Below, one piece after another: positions 33,506-46,889 of a stretch of DNA of 64,000 nt. The number at the start of each line of letters is the position of its first letter. Position 1 is the stretch's first letter. The position numbers and the translations under genes are program-made. Location of the stretch: contig NC_079518.1 of NCBI RefSeq assembly GCF_000801105.2, forward strand, positions 18,084,800-18,148,799. The letters are read 5' to 3'. The notes under the pieces were generated by a model that searched no databases, was not told the DNA's origin, and saw nothing but the letters and a program-made list of their open reading frames with translations. The stretch comes from Raphanus sativus (lineage: Eukaryota; Streptophyta; Magnoliopsida; Brassicales; Brassicaceae).

Positions 33506-36500
33506 TCAACCTAACACTTTTCGTAGCGCATCGACCAGCTCTTCTCTTCTTGAAGGCTCCACCTGCATCAGACATATTCACTTAGATTTTATAAAAGAAT
33601 ACTATACAACGAAGAAACTAAATTTTTCATTTCATACCTTGTTTAGAAGATTAGCAAGTCCTTGTGGCAGCGCCGAAAGAACCGACGAGTTTCCAATCTC
33701 CGCAAGTTGATTCAACAGTCTCAACTCGCTCAGATTCAACTCGTAGTTACTGACGTTGTCCTTCCAAGTAAAGAACACTTGGTCGTCTGTCCAAGCTTCT
33801 TCTTTCCCCTTTGCAATGTCAGATTTGGAGAACCAATCCTGAATTAAACCAATTGCAGATTTATATGATAAGTTGTCTCCCGAAGCTTCTCTTACGTTTT
33901 TCACAAGAGAGCTCTCAGCAATTCTCCGGTTGAGCTTTTTATAAAAGAAGGAACGCGAGCCGCTCCACTCCACAACACTTTTGATCACTCCCTTTGCAGC
34001 CATTCTCATGGAAGTATCGTGAAGTTCCGCAAACTTGGTGGCGATCTGGATGTAAACTGGTAAGAGCAGCTTCTCTCGGGCTTTAATCTGTTGCTGGAGG
34101 AGCTCGATATTTGCATAAGCCTCACTTTGCTTGGCATCTTGCAGTCTTGCTTTGAGATCGATTAGCTTCGGGTCTAACCTTCCCATGCACTCTAACATCT
34201 CCTTCGTTCTAAACTTGATCTCTATCGTTCCTTCCGGCTCAAGCACATTTCCACGAGCAGTTTCATCAGCATACATTTCGACATAATCTGAATTTATTTG
34301 GCTGTCAACAACAACCCACGCTCCACCTCGCAACTCTCCCATCTTAGGGATGTACACAAACACTGGCTGCCGATATGTTCTCAGATTTTCTACAATAGTC
34401 GAACCTGCCTGAAGTATTCCTTCGAAAAGATCTCTCTGCCCACCTGAAAACCCTCTCCAGTTGGCAAGGATAAACAGTGGAAGCTCTTCCTTGTTGAAAT
34501 CCATGAGCGCTTGAGCTGTCTTGGCCGCGGAATCAGGGAACCAGACTTGCCCTGCTTGTGGAACCACTCTTTCATGAGAGTCGAGCTGTCCTGGATCTGC
34601 TGGGATGATCTGCATTACAGTCTGTGTCTCAACTGCAACAACTCCTACAGGTATTCCCCCTAGCTTAGCTCTACCAGTCACTACCGTTCTTGCCCAGCCT
34701 TCAAGAGTCTCAATAAAGCTATTTTTATCAAAGATACCGCCAAGCCATTTACCGGTATTGTCGTTTACCCCAGCTATAGCAGCTCGCGGGTCGCATGAGT
34801 TCTCTGGAACGTACTCCACTGTTCTGTCCGGTGGGTCTAACGGGGCAAGAACAGGAAGAGGACCACCAACGTAAGCAGGAATGTAGCTCAGCCAGTTGAG
34901 AATCGCTGATACACCATCGAGATCATCTGAGACTGTAAGATGAACAACACCATTTGTGCCCATGATTTTCGGGCCACCAAGTTGCATGTGAGAGCTATAA
35001 ACCTCACGCCCAAGTAACTTGTTGAGCGTAGAAAAGCCAGTCAATATGATCGGCTGGTCAAGTCTCTGTATACACCGCATACCAAGGCGGGCAAGGTAAG
35101 CACCAATTCCTACCGTTCTTCCACTAACAAAGGTCAAAGTGAAAGTTTCGTTGTATGCCCTCGAGTAAGCGCCGGCTATTGCCCCACTTCCGGTTAGGTT
35201 CTCTACGCCAATACCATCTTCTTTACCAACGATTGTATCAATCACCCACCTTGTTTCCCCACTAGGGAGCTTTAGTTCGTGCGCAATGACAGATGATCCA
35301 ATCCTTGCATGGTCTTCAGGGCTTAGGTATATATACTGAAACCCATTTTCGGGGGAAACTTCATCCGACCATCCAACTTTAAAGCAGGCTTTGATTTCTT
35401 CAGCTACTCCGAGTCTGGCACCAGAATTTGCTGCCAAGTAAATCAAGGGAAGCTTCTTGGCACATGCGAGTTCAGTCACGGCAAGGAAAAACGCGTCCTC
35501 TCTAGGACCAAACGAACCAGCTTTGAAGGTGACATCATTGGCGACTATGAGAAGTTTCCGTCCCAAAGGAAACTCAGGAGTCGACATCTCTAGGCTCCAG
35601 GCCACCATTCCAAACTCATTGAGACCCGGTGATCTTTCAACCGGCATAAGAGATGTACCTTCTGAATCGGAGAATACAAGCTCTTTAACATTGATAAGAG
35701 TACCCTTGCATGGTTTCTTAACTCCCGGGTGTTGTAATGCCCACAACTGCTCCAAGGCTGTCTCAAATGCCTGAAAAGGAAAGAAATAACAGAGAATGGT
35801 TGGAAGTAGCCAACAGAGTAAAACCAATGAGTGAAACTTCTAAATTCAGTAACTAACCAACGGGAAGTCATAGCAGTACGTAGTGTTACTCCTCCTTGCG
35901 GCTAGACGTTGCCTGTCGAGATATCCCAATGGCTTATATTGATCATTGACTTGGGTTCCATGCAAAGGTCCCTTCTTGGTTATTGAGTGGTAAATCAAAC
36001 TGTTTCTCCCACTAGTTTCAACTTCGCGATATACCTGAAACATCGAATCTCAGCACCTCATGTCATCGAGATGTGCACTCTTACTCTCTCTATACAAACA
36101 AATATTTGTAAACTGAACTTACATGGACAGTGCATGTACGGCCTGTCACGTTTGCAACCACAACCCTCCAAGCGCCACTTGCCAGTCCAGAGGACACCAA
36201 CCACAACCGCACTTCCCACTCGCACACACCCAACCTGTGCATTCGCACTCCAACAGATCTGTGTATCTCTCGTGCTGCTTCGTCTAAGATCATTTCGATT
36301 GTAGTTTCTTCATCCTCCGCATTCACTTCAACTCTCCTGTGAGAAACACGTTGGATGTTATTACCATATGCTCTGACACATTAAAACAAAAACTAGCCAA
36401 GACACAGCCATAGCAACCTAGGGTAAGGGACAAGATCGTCTATCTGCTGCTCACGCAGTATGCAAAGGAACATATGTGCGTGGTCTGGTTTCATGGAAGC

Positions 36501-39500
36501 ACTATGGGCATTCAGTTCCAGTTCCTCCATGGCATCCATCAAAGATCTAAGAACGCATCTCGACGTAAATGGCATGGAGAACAATGTTTGGCTAAGTTGA
36601 TTATCCTGCCCTTGCTGCAACATAAAGCCATCATTCATTGTAGCCTGTCGAACAAGAGATCTCAGGAACATCCTTTTGATTGGCATTGATTTGTCTGTAA
36701 CAGTATACAAGTGCCATTGACGATCTCTGGAAGGGGTATACTGTATATTCGAGTATCCTTTCAGCTTATCCTGCACCAGACAAACAGTACACAGACATTT
36801 AAAGGAATGCGAGATGCTGTAAAACAAGAATGTTACATTTCATTGTTCATAGTTCATACCAACTCAAGGTATATGGACAGAGGAGGCTCAAGGTGACGCA
36901 TCAAAGGCTCTTCTGCATAATACTGTTTCTCCATCGACCAATGGAAAGAATGTCTCATGGGTGTTCGTCCTTCATCTCGCTGAATTATACAGCTTATCAC
37001 ACCTACACCTGCAGAACAGAGACTCGAACTCACTTCTTCCTCTTTAAGAATTTTGGCCAGCTTGTCTACTCTTTCCTGCGCTTGGTCCTCGTCCCCACTG
37101 AGGTAAACACACAAGAAACATCAACAGATTAGGAAGACAACATAGAACCTAAGCTAATTTAAAATCGTCTGGCTGTGTCAATTACCTGTCCTGAAGAAGA
37201 CTCATCTGATTGTTGATGCCCACAATAGCAATGTGCATCATATTGCCAGATAAAGGAGCTCCGGAAGATACATGGTCATTGTGGTTTGTTTCTGTCAACG
37301 CTGCACTTATTATACTCGGCAGAAACTGCAGCGATTTGATTATAACCATTGCCCCCCAATTTCTCTTACTACGCTTCTCAACCAATCCTTTCTCAGGTGT
37401 CTCTTGATCATCTAAGCCAATGTTTTTTCTTTCCATATGCTCCTCCAGGAACTCCCATGAAGCAATAAGACCAGACCGGTGCCATTGCATCCTGATGCTT
37501 TCTTTGACGACGTAGGGCTAATGACAAGACTCAAGTTAAAATGAAGTCAAGATTGTCTGTCTAATAAATTGCAGTTGAATGAATAGGGTGCAAGAAAATT
37601 AACTCTAACCTGATATAATCTGCGAATATAAGTCTCAACAACTCGTCTTTGAAGTGTGTGATCGCTGTGATCAAATAGTCCCACGAGAGCATCTTCAACA
37701 GCTAAGGATGCGCTCACAAGATCTTCCATCCTTTCATTAATGGCACTCTTCCTCTTGGGAGTATCCATATTTTCCCCATCCTCTGTAAACATTTCTAACT
37801 CTGACAGGCTTCTAGCAATGTTTGAACGAAGTTCACTTAATTTGGTATGTTCGAGTAATTGGCTCGCCTTGAGTGCCAACTACACACAAAATCCGATCAT
37901 CAGTTGACAAATGTCAACATAGTTATTATAAAAAACAATAAATGAACCAATCGCACCTCAGAGTAATTAGTATGGTTAAGTGTCGCGAATCGGATAAGTT
38001 TATCTCTGTATGCAGCAGGATTAGGGTAAACAAGCTGCTCCATGAGCCGAAGAACGAGTTTGTTTTTGTTTTTTATGCCCTAAAAAGAAATAACAAACGA
38101 GCATACTGATTCAATGACAATGATGAAGAAAAGGGTAAAATGGTCTGAGAAAGGCCACATACCTGGTGTGAGAGCACAATATCAACAATCTTCAAAAGAT
38201 CTTTCTTGTATTGCTGACGCATGCGCTCAATAACATCAGCCTGTTCAAATAAAAAAATGCTTATGAAGACTCCTCAGACATAGCTAGTTACCACAAAGCC
38301 GTTCTTTAACTATTGAACAACATATTACCAGCATGTTATCATTGAATAATTCTTCTACAGATAGGTATTCTTCAAAAAGAGAATGAACAATAACACGGGC
38401 ATGACTTTCTCTACCACCTTCATAAGACTTTGCAAGGCTCATCAATGGTTCAATGAGCCTTTCAAGAGCACCCCTATCCTTCTCATCACAAGATGATAAA
38501 TGAGCCTGTCGCAAAAAGTGAACAGCAAAGTTCAGAGAGTAAAACACAAGATACGTCTCGAATTGAAAAACGCAACAGGCAATCACCTCAAGAATGCCTT
38601 TTAAAAGTTTGGCAGGGAAATCTGCGGTGAGGGAGTTCCTGGATATACTCTCAAATTCCCTGTACTTTGATTCTAACTGATATCCAATTTTATAGGAAAA
38701 GGATTAGAGTCTTGGAACTCAAAACAAATAATGCAGAATGGGATACATATTCTGAATACTACATAAGTGTTTACCATCATTCTGAGATCTTTAGGTAGTC
38801 GTGTTGCCAGTACTGCAAAGCACTCTTGCCACTGAAGGAATGGGAGTTCAGGGCTATCAAGGCAATTAAGTAAGTCTTGAACAACCTGCCATTTTTGAGA
38901 AATTTAATTATCAAATGATCTTTTGTAAAAGCTGGACCAAATAGAAATATCAAATTGTCTTTACCTCATCTACTTTATGCTCATAGCCGGCAAGAACCAT
39001 GCGAGCAGCATTTAAAGTTGCAGCACATCTCTGATGAACTTTACCAGAAATTGCCGTTGGAAGCCCTAATCTTGGGAAACCTCCATGGAAGGGTTCGGCC
39101 TTTCTTACAGCAGAAGGATCATCAAGATCGAGCTTGGCTATAAGTTCACCAGCCTGTAAATAAAATATTGGATCAATATCTCCATCTGTTAAAGCCAACT
39201 TTTGTGTAGCAATGGAGTGAATTTGACCTGCATGGCTTGTCCTTCAGACATTTTGAAATGTATAACTCCTGATGCAGGTGAAAGAAGTGGCATGCACATC
39301 TTCATGACCTCAACTTCCGCGTAGGGCATGTCAGCATCAATACTGCTATTATCTGAAACCAAATACCTCAGCAGCTTGCACGGTGTCTCAGCCATCAACT
39401 TTGAAGGATCGTGATCATTCTAAATAATCCAAAAATGGCAGATAAGTTAATGCTAAAATAATTTGAGAAATAAATGTTTTAAGTAACATGGGAAAACCAA

Positions 39501-42500
39501 AAAGAAAAATAAGTTGAAACCTGAAGTAAACAAGTTCTTCCATCAATAAGAAGACGGGTTCCTGCAGCTTCTTCCTCTGCATATATCACATGGCTCTTAC
39601 CATCCAACTGCAATGACAGTGAGAATCAATGTGATGGAGGTTAAATTGAGGAAGTTACACATGAGTGCTGTTTTGTAGTATGAAACAAAGTCAGAAAACT
39701 TGCCTGCATCAACAGACCTCCATCACGTAGAGTGTGTATTTCTGCTACAACTTCTGAGTTGTTCATTCTTAGCCTGTAGCTTCCTGATCCACCGCGGACC
39801 ACATCAATCTAAAAACATTTATGTCCACTTTAGTTAGTCTCGGTAGGAAGACAAGAAATGCAGCGAAGTATAAATGACACTAGACGCATACCGTATATTT
39901 ACTTCCTTCAATGTTCAGAGACACTTGAGAATGTACAAGAGATATATGCTGCAAATTTAAGAGAGAAAAAGTAAGCAGAAAGATCATTAGGAGGAAGACA
40001 AATGCGGTAGCTGATATCAGAATACCTTTGGGGGAATTTGCCCCTTCTCAAGATAGCCAACATAATCCGAGACTACAGCAGCACTGGTCGCTGATGCTTT
40101 CTGTACAAATAGAACATCTAGTCACTAAATAGAAACTTCACACGAAAACCTGATCCCTGAAAAAGAGACACTTACATAGAGAGCCCCTCCGACAACAGAG
40201 AGGTACCATGGAGGCCTCTCTGCCCTGACCCGCATAGCAATTCTACTGTCCAACCAACCAGTGTGAATTTTGTTTTCCCGGTAATCAGAAGCCTGATCAA
40301 CAATTTACATGATCTCGTCAGAGCTCGTAACTTTTGTAAACACAGAATGTACTTTTGTGGGTTGGAAGAAGGAAGCGTACATGTAAAAGGTCAATCGTGT
40401 AGTCAACGTTAGTCCTAATTTCTCCACGAATTTGAATTTCTTTAAGCCCAAGAACCATATTTGCTATTGCCAAGGCTCTGGATTCCCCAAATGCAAAAAC
40501 ATGTCCTGAACAGAAGGTTAAAGGAAGCTTCAACTTGTAAACTCAAGAAAAGAAACTGACCTAGTAGCGCACATTTTTCATATAACTTACCAAACTGGGA
40601 ATCTGAGAACTCGTGGATGCCTCCACCAGACTGTAAAAAAAAGACGGTGATAAATTTAAGACATACCGTCACATAGCCAAACACAAAATATAGCAGATCA
40701 TATATAGAGATGTGTACCTTGACAGAGAAGTAAGCCCACACATTTGGCTTGCTTTTAAAACTCAACTCCTGTTGCAAGTTCATACGAGTGTTACCCCCAC
40801 ATAATTCTCAGTAAAAGGACTTTGAACTTTGCATTCCAGAGCTATATATTACCTGTACTTTACCACTGGTGGGTTTGAACCCGTCATCAGGGTCCTCACT
40901 TGTCACGCGTACAGCCACACAATGACCTTTTGGCCTTATAGATTCAGCTTTATCAAAATCGAAAGGGGAGGCTAGCACGGATGTTTTCCTCCAGGAATCA
41001 TAACCTCCACCATGTTCTATACCATAGAACCGTCTTATCTCTAACCAAAAGAAAAAAGTGAAACAGATAGTACATTAAACGTGTGCATGGACTAGAAGAA
41101 GAACCGCTGCGTCTCAAAAAATAAGGAAGCAGGGCATACCAGGGATTTGCCAGAGAGGAATTCCCTTCCCAACAGCAACTTGCGCAGCAGGAAGATTTAT
41201 CTCGGCAATCCATTCAGTTACAGGATGCTCAACCTGACCTCAAACATTAAGTCAAACAGGTCTTCAAGCTCTCAAGATAGAATTTAAAAAAAAGATGAAA
41301 CCTTTCAGTAGTGTGAAACCAACCTGTAACCGAGGGTTAAGCTCTAAGAAGTAGTACTCGCCCGTGTCCATGCTGTAGAGATACTCAACAGTAGCTGCTC
41401 CAACATAGTTAACACTCTTGGCCAACCTTCTAGCCGCCTGTTCAAGTTTCTTTATGGTTTCTTGCGGAGCCACGGTGATTGGACCTTCCTCTATGATCTG
41501 AGACACGAAACATAAAATAAGAAATCATGCAACAACTTCCCTCCGCCAGTAAGGGACTTAGACAGGTAAAACTGAGTACATAAGAATACATTACACACAG
41601 TATTTCTTTGTAAACAAGATAATAAAAAATCCAGAATCTATCATCGAAAACCTTTTGGTGTCTTCTCTGGACACTACAGTCCCGGCTGTGCAGAGCTGAA
41701 ACGTTTCCATATTGGTCACAGAGCAGCTGGACCTCTAAATGCCGACTCTAGACAAATACAAATAACAGCCATATCATTACCAAAATCTCTTTAGCATAGT
41801 ACTCATTTAAGAACTCCGCTATGCTTAGATCAAGAGATGTAGTTAAGTAGCAATACCTGTGAAGCAACCTTCATTATGAATATCGGTGAGCCAGGGACCT
41901 CACCCTGAACTTGCTTGAAAAGAGCCCGAACCTCGTCAGCGTTATGAACCTAAAAATGAAAGCAGAATAAGAACAGTTATATAGGAATTGGGTAAGTCTA
42001 CAATGAAAAGAAGAGAGTGAGAGTCAAAAGGCTAATAATGAACACAAGCTAACCTTCCTGATGCCTTTGCCGCCACCACCCCATGATGCTTTGATCATTG
42101 CTGGGTAACCAACGACTTGACAACTAGCAATCGCTTCTTCGGTTGTATAGACACAAGCTTGCCTGTAGATCTCCTCCGGGATCGTTACCAAGCTGCTATC
42201 TGGAGGTATTTTGACCTGGAAACATAAAAAACTCGGGTCATTTTTCAACAATTCTCTTGTAAACAAGACAGGACTAAAAATTACTCACATGGGATCCACT
42301 CCATGGTAGAGTAGGTACATCAGCAGCTTGTGCAATCAAGGAGGAACCAATCTTGTCACCTAATGCTGCCATTGAAGCTGCTGGGGGACCAAGAAATATA
42401 ACTCCTTTTGCCTTCAACGCATCAGGTAACTCAGGGTTCTCAGATGCATGACCCCAACCAGGCCAAACTGCATCCACGCGTGTTACTTCAGCCATCTGCA

Positions 42501-42903
42501 CATAGTAGACAAAGATGAATTCAGAATAACTCCACAGATCCAAAACTTTCTTGCAGCTTCTTAATGAGGTATTCACCTCAACGATAAGCTGAACGTTGGC
42601 ATAATTGTTATTGTTTGTTCCTCCGGGAACCTCCACAAACTGATCAGCGATTCTGATATGCTCGGCGTTGATCCTCATGTCTTCAGGGGTTGCCATCCCG
42701 ACCAACAAGATAGCTCTCTCGGTGCCAAATGTTTCGTAAGCCCATGTTCTGACACTCCGTATAAACTTAACAGCTGCCATTCCATTGTTAGCAATCAAAA
42801 TACTGTGGATTGGCCTTTTCCCTCCAAGTGCAATGCAAAAGTCATCCACTACCGAAACATGATTTCTAGCAGGAGTTTGGTACCCGTTAATAGAGCCAGC
42901 CAT
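33506..42903 (-). CDS. ACC1: Homomeric acetyl-CoA carboxylase (cytosolic type)
   Basis: Carboxylates acetyl-CoA to malonyl-CoA with ATP and bicarbonate. 31 coding exons: 42903-42577, 42495-42289, 42215-42054, 41949-41857, 41747-41652, 41497-41324, 41233-41140, 41040-40853, 40768-40718, 40630-40591, 40505-40381, 40292-40176, 40100-40026, 39948-39892, 39808-39704, 39607-39521, 39419-39228, 39153-38965, 38885-38775, 38676-38587, 38505-38329, 38240-38163, 38079-37957, 37879-37610, 37517-37186, 37097-36860, 36770-36418, 36336-36123, 36034-35858, 35770-33638, 33562-33506. All phases agree: 6,732 nt, 2,243 residues (Arabidopsis ACC1 about 2,254). Biotin carboxylase is N-terminal (ATP loop GGGGKGIRK), the biotin site [10 protein letters not shown] has its lysine near residue 706, a central domain follows, and both carboxyltransferase halves lie in the 2.1-kb exon (SNSGARLG-type and [12 protein letters not shown] motifs). 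The start MAGSING shows no plastid transit peptide. One intron begins with GC. Confidence 0.98.
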
Positions 42904-43080
42904 TCTTCAGATATCTATCTTTAAAACAGAGACATAGGTGAAACAGGAAACTGAATTAATAAAACACATTAGATACTATCACTATACCACTGCAGAAAAT
43001 AAATAATGATCTTGATCTACATCAAAAATGCTCAGATGACAGCAATGCTTTGTGTATTTATTAAAGGGATGAAGATGCTT

Positions 43081-43124
<44 letters not shown>

Positions 43125-43660
43125 CAGCAATGTTTTGCTGTATTTTAGTAGAAGAAGAAGTATTATACGAAAAGCAAAGATCTCTTGAAAGTTAGAAATC
43201 ATCACAACAAGATACTACTCTTTTTGAGAAAAAAGAAAAAAACTTAATTATCTTTTCCAATAACGAGTTCCTTTGTAGAAAGGAAAAGAAAATCTGAGAG
43301 ATCTTAAAAAAACCAACTAACCAATGATGAAAATACTCTACATCCCGAAATTGAAACAAACAAACAAAAACATGAAATTCCAGAAAAAAAAATTTGAAAT
43401 CAGAAACTACAACTCATCTCAAATTGACGACACAGAAACAGCCAAAACAAAGAGTAAAGTTCAGATTGTGAGATCAGGAATTTCGCAGCTAGGGAATATA
43501 AAAGAAAACTCATTAAAAAGGGAGAAAGAGCGAACCTTGAAGAGAGGAAAAAAAAAGCTGAGAATCCTAATTTCGGATGAGAGAAGTCAAAGAATGATTC
43601 ATGTCAAAGCAGAAGAGAGAGAGAGAGAAGAGGGGTGGGTTTAAAGAGGCGGGAGAGGGA
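42904..43660 (-). other. ACC1 5' UTR with a leader intron
   Basis: A probable 5'-UTR exon ends at 43536 (CTTCAAG then GTTCGC) and the leader acceptor lies near 42919, giving a leader intron of about 615 bp. It contains an (AT)n run at about 43087-43121. The outer exon is purine-rich on the plus strand (GAGA near 43610-43650). Boundaries are by eye. Confidence 0.5.
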
Positions 43661-44595
43661 AGAAGAGAGTTAGGTTGGAGTTAGAGGGAGATGGAAGGAG
43701 GTGGGGTCCGGAGACTTAATAGTGGCAGATGAAGAAGATGAAGGTGAAGAGAAAAGGGTGCACGTGGTCTCTGCCTCCGCCACACTCCATACCTTCTTCC
43801 CTCTTTTTTTTTTTTCCTTTTTTCTTTTTCTCTTTTTTTTTCTTTTGTTAGGAGGCGCCGTAGTTGTTCCTCAGCTACCTCTCTCCTTGATCAACCTTCC
43901 ACTCTTGTTTTTTCCGCACTCTTTTTATTGGTTCTTTACATTCTGTTAAAAAAAAACAAAAACAAAATATGATTTTGTCAAGTGTTTTTATTACTTTTTA
44001 ACTTCTTAACTATTTACCGTACCGTAATTACATGAAGTCAAATTCTTCTCTTCTTTTTTTTTGTTTGCTCAAAATATGCAGTCAATTCCCTTTGGTCGCA
44101 TAATAAAGTTTATGATTTTTACCTTTTCTTGATATTTCAAAGGCATCAAAAGTACTTTTTTTAGCAAGGCATCAAAAGTACTATGGTTAACAATGTATTA
44201 AATTTATTTGTTGAATTTGTTGGATATTTGCATTTTCCATAAAACATTCAGAACTGTCCAGAATTGGTTGTTAAGGAGTACATAGACATGCTACAAAGAG
44301 AAACCATCAAGGTCAGATGGACACTAGAAAATGCTTCCCAAATATCTTTTGATGTTTAAGTCCAAAATCGTCGAGATACATGTTTTTAAACTAAAGTATT
44401 TGCGTTAGATGTTATGTGAACATGTTTTTCTTTAGAACAGTTATGTGAACATGTTTGTGTGCTTAAAGTATTTCATAGTGATTTTTTTTTCTCGAGAAAG
44501 TTATTGTACTGTAAGCTTGTTCGGAAAAATAGAAAAAAACATTTATTTGTGCCTAATGAAATAATACTACATGATTGATGTTAATGTATTTGTTA
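43661..44595. other. ACC1 promoter side and spacer
   Basis: It has a long pyrimidine tract (about 43800-43850) and then AT-rich sequence. The plus-strand ORF at 43701 is low-complexity and not a gene. The next feature is a MITE at 44596. Confidence 0.4.
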
Positions 44596-44845
44596 GAGCA
44601 TCTCCAATGTAAAATTTCATATTTTATTCCAAAATGGAGTAAAAGTGAATATAAAGTAAAATGTTATAACCCTACTTCATTCTTCACTACATAATGGAGT
44701 AATGAACAAACAAAAAATAGATTATTCCATTTATGGAGTAAATTTTATTATAGAGTGGAATTTGGAGTTGGGTTGGAGCATTTCTTATTTCATTTTTATT
44801 TTTATTTTATTTTGGAAGAAAAAATGGAATTGGATTGGAGATGCC
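44596..44845. mobile_element. MITE with GAGCATCTCCAAT terminal repeats
   Basis: About 250 bp bounded by GAGCATCTCCAATG and ATTGGAGATGCC in inverted orientation, with AATGGAGTAA words inside. This terminal style belongs to widespread plant MITEs. I could not settle a target duplication. Confidence 0.7.
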
Positions 44846-45571
44846 TTTTTAAAACAACGAAAGAAATAAGTAATAAATACTAGTAGTTAGGTAAGCTATG
44901 ACGAAGACATTTAAATTCCTACCGTCCGTGATAAAAGAACATCTAATATTTTATAGGCTAATACGTCAAATGAGGACATGAGTCATGGCAAGAGGATCGC
45001 ATTTGCATGAGATCTAAAAGTTTTGTTTATCTGGTCGGTTTATTTCCGTTTTAAGAAATTATTTGTATTAGTAGAGGATATTATGATATATAAAAAGTGT
45101 CAAAAAGAATGACTGTTTGTTAAAAAAAAACGACAGCTACATAAAGAAAATTTAGTTAAACCTATTTAAGCTGTATTAGTGGTTGTTGACGGAGGGTTTG
45201 GTGGTTTAGGCAACCAACCTTTCATGTCGCATAGTTATCATTTGCAATGTATTCAGTATTCTCTTGCACCTGTACATTTATTAGATAGATTATCATGTAC
45301 TTTGGACCAACATCTATATATTCATCCATAATATCAGATAAGAAAATATTTGTTTCAATGTTTTTGTTTTCTCTTTTTTTTTTCTTGCGTTCTTTCATCT
45401 ACTTTATTAAAATACAAACGTGACATATTGATATAGATGTGGTCCAATTATTTTAATATAATTATTAAACCATTTTTAATCATTTAAAAAGTATTATACA
45501 AAAAAGTGACTAAAACACAAATATAAAAATTAAATTTCTAAAAAAAATCTAAAAGAAAAATATACCCACCC
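44846..45571. other. AT-rich spacer, no gene seen
   Basis: Nothing recognisable between the MITE and the hAT-like element. Confidence 0.4.
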
Positions 45572-45579
45572 TTAACTTA

Positions 45580-46198
45580 GGGCCTGACTGGTGTAACCGC
45601 AGCGGTTGCGGTTGCGGTTGCGGAAGTTTGCGGGCGCGGATGGTTGCGGTTTTAAGCGTTTTCTAGAGATTTGTACGACTGGTACAACTGTTAGAAATTG
45701 TTGCGTTTGCAGGATTCTTATGACTGGTAAACTACCAAACGCAACATCTGGTAAATAATAATTTAACAATATTTACATTTTATGTAATTATAAAAATATT
45801 AAAAATCATAATAATATGATGAATATAAAATTTATATTTATAAAATCATATTATTAAATTTTAAAAGTTTATAGAAAATATTTTAGTTTTAAATTTTTAT
45901 AATATAAATTGAAATATAATATGAATACATTTTACAATTTCTATTATTTCAATTTAAAATTTTTATTGAATATTTTTAGTATTATTTTTATAAATTCTGT
46001 TATTAAAGAAAAAAAATTTACCCTCCCGCAACCGCCCGCAACCGCAAACGCTAGCTGGAACCAGCTTTTGATTTTAAGAGGTTCGGAGCGGTTTGAAGCG
46101 ATTTATAACGTTTTCTGTGATTGTTTTGAAACGCCAACAACCGCTATGAACCGCAAAAACAGCGTTTGCGGGTGGTAGCGGGAAAACCAGTCAGCCCC
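45580..46198. mobile_element. Non-autonomous hAT-like element, 619 bp
   Basis: Termini GGGCCTGACTGGT and ACCAGTCAGCCCC are imperfect inverted repeats. The 8-bp flanks TTAACTTA (45572-45579) and TTAGTTTA (46199-46206) agree at 6 of 8. Subterminal regions are rich in GCGGTTGCGG on the left and CCGCAACCGC on the right. The middle is AT-rich and non-coding. It matches the layout of a common Brassicaceae hAT MITE family. Confidence 0.78.
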
Positions 46199-46400
46199 TT
46201 AGTTTATTAGATAGTATTTTGAATTAATATCAGTTTTGCTTCCATCATATGAAATCTGCGCAACTCCTATAATATCAGTTAATTGCTTTTTAGTTACCAA
46301 TCTTTTCATCTACCTACTTTATACCAGAACTATCACATAATATTACATAGCCATATTTTATGTAAACAATAAAATATAGCACTATATTTAGAGATTATTA

Positions 46401-46720
46401 CACTACAAAAAAAGAGTTGTTTAACATCATTTATTTTGTATTTTTGAATTACTTATAAATGATGTAAATGAATTTTGAATCACTTGTATAAATGACTTTG
46501 AAAGTGGCGAAGCAAATAATTTGTATCATTTTATTAAAAATTGATGTAAAAACACAAGTATTTTCACCGGTTATTGTAAATGATGTTAATATGTATCAAC
46601 TGTGAAAATTGATGCTAGCAACTACATCAGTTTTTTTCTAAATGATGTTAATATTGACATCAATGAACTGAATTCAATTATTTATATCACTATAGCTATT
46701 TCCGGGCTACGGTGGGTTGT
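46401..46720 (+). mobile_element. CACTA-type terminus, partner not found
   Basis: CACTACAAAAAAAGAG opens the segment, followed by many ATGATGTnAAT and complementary TTGACATCA words that look like subterminal repeats. No GTAGTG end lies downstream, so the element is either truncated or larger than I can trace. Confidence 0.45.
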
Positions 46721-46889
46721 TTTCCATATATTTTAATAAATTTAGTTTACTTTATAGTTTGCACCTCAACATAAATATATATTTTATACTTATTACGCTA
46801 TATAATAAAATCACATTATTAATCGCTAAATTTTATTAATTTACTTTCTGAGACCTTTAATAACATTACATGCATACACACGTGTTAGA

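Noticed and set aside
43701..43949. Phe-rich ORF near the ACC1 promoter
   Set aside because: Pyrimidine-tract translation upstream of ACC1.
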